Source: Streptococcus cristatus AS 1.3089 (lineage in GTDB: Bacteria; Bacillota; Bacilli; Lactobacillales; Streptococcaceae). Taken from it: a stretch of DNA of 64,000 nucleotides. The notes below the pieces were generated by a model. The model saw only the letters and a program-made list of their open reading frames with translations, had not been told where the DNA came from and ran no database searches. This document shows, in pieces, positions 62,827-64,000 of the stretch (position 1 is the first letter of the stretch; every line of letters starts with the position of its first letter). The DNA lies in assembly GCF_000385925.1 (NCBI RefSeq), contig NC_021175.1, positions 627,501 through 691,500 on the forward strand, in the 5' to 3' direction. A program made the position numbers and the translations under genes.

Positions 62827-64000
<1,174 letters not shown>

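Overview
The window is an ordinary stretch of a low-GC Gram-positive chromosome from a Streptococcus of the mitis/sanguinis type, most like S. sanguinis. The evidence is gene order and protein sequence: murA-epuA-endA, dfr-(56 aa)-clpX-ysxC, rplJ-rplL followed by an ABC pair, tdk-prfA-prmC-tsaC-glyA, aroA-aroK-pheA-LCP-rlmCD, an SSURE/LPXTG adhesin, and a Tat-dependent EfeUOB iron system. The species call is inference; no rRNA is present. No tRNA, rRNA, CRISPR array or prophage was seen.

Layout. 1-8.8 kb: the end of murA, epuA, the DNA-entry nuclease endA, glucokinase, thyA, dihydrofolate reductase, clpX, ysxC and a secreted glucosaminidase. 8.9-12.4 kb: homocysteine methyltransferase, a formate/nitrite-type channel with a cre-like site, and the rplJL operon behind an L10 leader. 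12.4-13.7 kb: a gene-poor scar with a 111-bp structured element present twice (rplL 3' end and a diverged copy), an ISL3-type transposase remnant and a truncated bacteriocin-like leader peptide. 13.8-20.7 kb: a heterodimeric ABC exporter, two minus-strand genes and brnQ. 20.9-24.9 kb: an SSURE-repeat adhesin with a frameshift and an OmpR-type two-component system whose first gene also looks frameshifted at its start.

24.9-36.8 kb is a redox region. It has two CcdA/thioredoxin-lipoprotein pairs, a membrane-anchored MsrAB, a methionine-rich lipoprotein, a YesM/AraC-type two-component system, and a minus-strand operon apbE - FMN reductase - FMN reductase whose last product ends in two flavinylation-like motifs (DASSGAS and DATSGAS). 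It closes with water-forming NADH oxidase under a consensus cre site. 37-44.3 kb: a PrsW-type protease, a ClC antiporter, and a tight efeO-efeB-efeU-tatC-tatA operon in which EfeB carries a twin-arginine signal. 44.6-47.6 kb: guaC, then a guanine riboswitch controlling xpt-pbuX. 47.9-64 kb: a MATE pump, a tautomerase, and housekeeping genes for translation release, folate/one-carbon metabolism, the clamp loader, the end of the shikimate pathway and rRNA methylation.

Five copies of a roughly 180-bp intergenic repeat in both orientations punctuate 30-49 kb and appear to double as terminators. The genes suggest a peroxide-producing aerotolerant organism that spends heavily on methionine repair, extracytoplasmic thiol chemistry and flavin-based electron transfer. 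The least explained items are the flavinylation-tagged FMN reductase, the Met-rich lipoprotein, the duplicated rplL 3' element and the intergenic repeat family.
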